Positions 6,569 through 8,165 of a DNA stretch of 8,165 nt are shown in pieces. A model generated the notes under the pieces. That model had not been told where the DNA came from and did not search any database. It saw nothing but the letters and a program-made list of their open reading frames with translations. Made by a program: the position numbers and the translations under genes. Positions within the stretch are counted from its first letter, which is position 1. Every line of letters begins with the position of its first letter. Source of the DNA: JABMRP01 sp964444795 (GTDB taxonomy: Bacteria; Planctomycetota; Planctomycetia; Pirellulales; Thermoguttaceae); assembly GCA_964444795.1 (NCBI GenBank), contig CAYUIQ010000322.1:1-8165 (forward strand), in the 5' to 3' direction.

Positions 6569-7027
6569 CTACCTCGCATGAACGGGTCGGCGTCCGGGTC
6601 GCTTGCGGCGCGCGTTGTTGTTGCTTTGGGTCGCAAGCACTTTTTGCGCGCGTGTCGGGTCGTTGACCTTGATCACCGCCGCATTTCCTCCCTTGCCGCC
6701 GCCCTCGAAGCCGAAGGCCATATAGGCATAGTCGATATTGAGACGCTCGGCCGCCAATCGTTCGCAAATCCGTCGAAACGCGCCCGCCTGATTGGGCACC
6801 TCGACCAGCAGCACGTCGCTGCTTTGGTAGCGAACGTCGAGATCGGCCAAAACCTTGGCCGCTTCTTTACAATCATCGGGCACAAAACGCATCGAGCCTC
6901 GGTCACCCGAGTCCATGACCACCAGAGCCCGGAGTTGAATTTTGTGCTTGTTCAGTGCCGCCAAAACATTCGCAAGACGTCCCGGCTTGTTGACTAACGT
7001 GACCGAGAGTTGCTTGGCGGTTTGCAT
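6569..7027 (-). CDS. Tandem ACT-domain protein with basic C-terminal tail
   Basis: The 152-residue protein is made of two ACT domains, at about 6-66 (QLSVTLVNKPGRLANV) and 70-131 (DVLLVEVPNQAGAFRRI). Each starts with a beta strand and the Pro/Gly-containing turn (KPGRL, NQAGA) that normally forms the effector-binding edge. No catalytic or DNA-binding domain is attached, so it is probably a stand-alone amino-acid sensor or a partner subunit of a metabolic enzyme. Residues 132-152 form an Arg/Lys-rich tail (NNNARRKRPGRR) that is unusual for the family and could bind nucleic acid or acidic partners. The ATG at 7027 is chosen because AGGGAG lies just upstream and it gives a compact first ACT domain; the frame also permits a start at 7060 with no similar signal. 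The gene stands alone and its effector is not identifiable. Confidence 0.85.
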   Translation of the reverse strand: MQTAKQLSVTLVNKPGRLANVLAALNKHKIQLRALVVMDSGDRGSMRFVPDDCKEAAKVLADLDVRYQSSDVLLVEVPNQAGAFRRICERLAAERLNIDYAYMAFGFEGGGKGGNAAVIKVNDPTRAQKVLATQSNNNARRKRPGRRPVHAR

Positions 7028-7119
7028 GGCACTTCTCCCTATGTTGAGCCAGCGTGTCACACGGCCGAAAGATGCCGTTTCCGCGGGAATCGCGGGTCGT
7101 GGAAAGGTCGTCAGTAGCC

Positions 7120-7147
7120 ATCATACCCATCTGTCGACGCAGGTCAA
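7120..7147 (-). promoter_or_regulatory. Sigma70-type promoter for the ACT-domain gene
   Basis: On the minus strand TTGACC (plus-strand 7142-7147) is followed after 16 bases by TATGAT (plus-strand 7120-7125), each matching consensus at five of six positions. Start near 7113 gives a leader of about 85 nt before the ATG at 7027. The -35 overlaps a 6-bp inverted repeat, CAGGTC at 7140-7145 with GACCTG at 7154-7159, which could be an operator. In the leader, ACGGC and GCCGT can form a small hairpin. Confidence 0.55.
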
Positions 7148-7159
7148 TCAACCGACCTG

Positions 7160-7403
7160 GGGCGGGTGAGATACCCGTTCGACATCCTGCCGAAATGCCG
7201 TCAATCGACCATCCCCCACTTGGTTCCCTGAAACCGCCATCCCCTCACGCTCCCTCGCCTGGGAGCATGGGGGCTGTGGCTTACCCGCAAAAAGGGGGGG
7301 GCAGGGGTAGGCGGGTGCCAGGCCTTGTTTTTTGTTTTTGAGATCGTTGCACACAATAGCACAATAACAATAGGGGACTAACAATAGTAACAATATAACA
7401 AAG
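7160..7403. other. Non-coding stretch upstream of the transposase unit
   Basis: No credible gene is seen. The left part is C-rich and contains a stem GCTCCC/GGGAGC (7249-7254 with 7261-7266). The middle has five A followed by eight G and further G runs (7289-7315). The right part shifts sharply to AT-rich sequence: a T-rich tract at 7325-7339, then repeated ACAATA motifs from 7353. The change in composition near 7325 may mark the left boundary of the transposase-linked unit. Confidence 0.5.
7282..7339 (+). terminator. Possible plus-strand terminator ahead of the transposase unit
   Basis: ACCCGC (7283-7288) can pair with GCGGGT (7311-7316) across a 22-base G-rich loop, followed 9 bases later by the tract TTGTTTTTTGTTTTT (7325-7339). 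The loop is long and the T-tract displaced, so this is a weak call. It could shield the transposase from read-through, but no plus-strand gene lies directly upstream. Confidence 0.2.
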
Positions 7404-7410
7404 ACAATAG
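7353..7410 (+). repeat. Six-fold ACAATA motif array
   Basis: ACAATA occurs at 7353, 7361, 7367, 7381, 7390 and 7404, six times in 58 bp. The longer word ACAATAGGGGAC is repeated exactly at 7367-7378 and 7404-7415. The last copy forms the left arm of the palindrome at 7404-7428, whose right arm carries the reverse complement TATTGT. The array may be protein-binding sites or decayed copies of the palindrome's left arm. Confidence 0.7.
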
Positions 7411-7428
7411 GGGACAGTCACCTATTGT
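7404..7428 (+). repeat. Left REP-like palindrome of the transposase unit
   Basis: ACAATAGG (7404-7411) pairs perfectly with CCTATTGT (7421-7428). Inside, after one G/A mismatch, GAC (7413-7415) pairs with GTC (7417-7419) around a single central A, so this is one nearly complete 25-bp palindrome. Its right part, GGGACAGTCACCTATT (7411-7426), recurs inverted beyond the transposase. RAYT proteins recognise such REP hairpins in other bacteria, so this is probably the cognate repeat. Confidence 0.75.
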
Positions 7429-7431
7429 TTG

Positions 7432-7460
7432 TTGACACGAGGAGGCGGGGACGGTAACCT
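7432..7460 (+). promoter_or_regulatory. Candidate promoter for the transposase gene (possibly leaderless)
   Basis: TTGACA (7432-7437) is a perfect -35 hexamer; 17 bases later TAACCT (7455-7460) keeps the most conserved first, second and last bases of a -10. The predicted start falls at about 7467, the A of the ATG. A GAGGAGG at 7440-7446 is 20 bases from the ATG, too far for a normal ribosome site, which fits leaderless initiation. An AT-rich alternative -10 (TATAAC, 7394-7399) has no -35. Confidence 0.35.
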
Positions 7461-7466
7461 ACGGGC

Positions 7467-8147
7467 ATGCCAAGGGTTGCTCGAATTGTGATACCGAACT
7501 GTCCGCACCACGTCACGCAGCGTGGCAACAATCGTCAGGACGTCTTTTTTGTCGACGACGACCACCGGACGTATCTTGAGTTGCTGGCCGAGGAGTCCCA
7601 GAAGCATGGCGTGGTGGTGGGCGGCTACTGCCTGATGACGAACCACGTCCATCTGATCGTGACCCCCGAGTCGGAGGAGTCGCTGGCCAAAACGTTCGGC
7701 CGAACGCATTTCCGCTATACGCAGTACGTCAACCGTCTTCACAAGCGGAGCGGGCATCTTTGGCAGAATCGCTTCTACTCCTGCGCGTTGGACGACGACC
7801 ACTATTGGACGGCCATGGCCTACGTGGAGCAGAATCCCGTGCGGGCAAGGATGGTGCGGCGCCCGTGGCGTTACCGCTGGTCCAGCGCTGCGGCCCACGG
7901 CGGTGTCGCGCGGGACAGGTCCGGACTGTTGGACCTCCAGCGATGGGGTTTCGGTTCAAGGAAATCGGACTGGAAAGAAACCCTGACGCAGATGCTCGAC
8001 AAGCCGATGCTGGCGACCGTGCGGCTCAACACGCATCGCGGCCGCCCGCTAGGCAGCGACAGCTTCCTCAGCAAGATCGAGTCCCTCGTCGGTCGCCGCC
8101 TCCGTCCCTTACCCGTCGGCCGGCCACGAAAGAAACCGCGAAAATAG
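7467..8147 (+). CDS. REP-associated tyrosine transposase (RAYT, Y1/HUH family)
   Basis: The 226-residue protein has the IS200/REP-type Y1 transposase fold. It opens with the family start MPRVARIVIPNCPHHVTQRGNNRQ. The HUH metal site is NHVHLIVTP with His60 and His62, and the probable nucleophile is Tyr119 in AYVEQNPVRARMV, spaced as expected; LWQNRFYS (98-105) is also typical. The C-terminus (about 188-226) carries GRPLGSDSFLSKIESLVGRR and a basic GRPRKKPRK end, probably a DNA-binding extension. Such proteins cleave and join single-stranded DNA at REP hairpins and are usually single-copy, domesticated genes. All catalytic residues are present and the frame is intact, so it is probably functional. 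An in-frame TAA at 7455 limits the start to 7467. It is flanked by inverted repeats at 7411-7426 and 8143-8158, and its TAG stop lies inside the right repeat. Confidence 0.92.
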   Translation: MPRVARIVIPNCPHHVTQRGNNRQDVFFVDDDHRTYLELLAEESQKHGVVVGGYCLMTNHVHLIVTPESEESLAKTFGRTHFRYTQYVNRLHKRSGHLWQNRFYSCALDDDHYWTAMAYVEQNPVRARMVRRPWRYRWSSAAAHGGVARDRSGLLDLQRWGFGSRKSDWKETLTQMLDKPMLATVRLNTHRGRPLGSDSFLSKIESLVGRRLRPLPVGRPRKKPRK

Positions 8148-8160
8148 GTGACCGTCCCGG
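8143..8160 (-). repeat. Right REP-like repeat, half-degenerate
   Basis: AATAGGTGACCGTCCC (8143-8158) is the reverse complement of GGGACAGTCACCTATT at 7411-7426 with one mismatch in 16 bases. The GAC-N-GTC core (8150-8156) is kept, but the outer arm expected as CCTATT is replaced by CGGGTTTA, so the long palindrome cannot form here. The transposase stop TAG (8145-8147) lies within the repeat. Confidence 0.75.
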
Positions 8161-8165
8161 GTTTA

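Noticed and set aside
7353..7428. CRISPR-like array
   Set aside because: The repeated unit is only 6-12 bp, spacing is irregular and there are no cas genes; the REP/RAYT setting explains it better.
7467..8147. Classical insertion sequence with DDE transposase
   Set aside because: There is no DDE motif and no target-site duplication is visible; the HUH/Y1 motifs identify a REP-associated transposase.

Overview
The window is GC-rich chromosomal DNA that looks like a member of the Planctomycetota, probably Pirellulales-like. The reasons are the secreted glycosidase-like protein opening with LGMNLNGPADWN, the short N-terminal zinc ribbon joined to a Pro/Thr-rich spacer and membrane segments, and the REP-associated transposase with its GGGAC-N-GTCACCTATT-type repeats. 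This is judged from protein style alone, since there is no rRNA or other phylogenetic marker. No CRISPR array, tRNA or rRNA is visible.

Layout, left to right. (1) A minus-strand gene (116-1720) encodes a secreted TIM-barrel-like glycoside hydrolase candidate and ends in a clear intrinsic terminator (83-110). (2) A divergent plus-strand gene (1910-3004) encodes a zinc-ribbon protein with a proline-rich linker, three 20-residue repeats and four membrane helices. The 189-bp gap between these two holds candidate promoters for both. (3) A minus-strand operon has an alpha/beta hydrolase (5303-6085, possibly 6109) followed with no gap (TGAATG) by an 802-residue RND/MMPL-type exporter (2894-5302). 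The exporter's 3' end overlaps the zinc-ribbon gene antisense by 111 bp. (4) About 480 bp without a gene (6086-6568) holds the operon leader, a -10-like box and several hairpins. (5) A minus-strand tandem ACT-domain protein (6569-7027) has a good sigma70-type promoter at 7120-7147. (6) A 439-bp non-coding stretch has a G-rich tract, a T-rich tract and a repeated ACAATA motif. It ends in a near-perfect palindrome and leads into a plus-strand Y1/HUH REP-associated transposase (RAYT, 7467-8147). The right repeat starts over the RAYT stop codon, close to the window end.

How the parts work together. The hydrolase and RND exporter are almost certainly co-transcribed and translationally coupled, which suggests that a lipid or other hydrophobic substrate is hydrolysed or processed and then moved across a membrane. 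The RAYT and its flanking inverted repeats form one REP/BIME-like unit and are the only mobile-element-type component. The other genes look like ordinary chromosomal genes.

The most interesting items are the RAYT with an intact palindrome on one side and a half-degenerate one on the other, the exact 60-bp periodic repeat in the zinc-ribbon membrane protein, and the 111-bp convergent coding overlap. I see no sign of a defence island or a clearly new multi-gene system.
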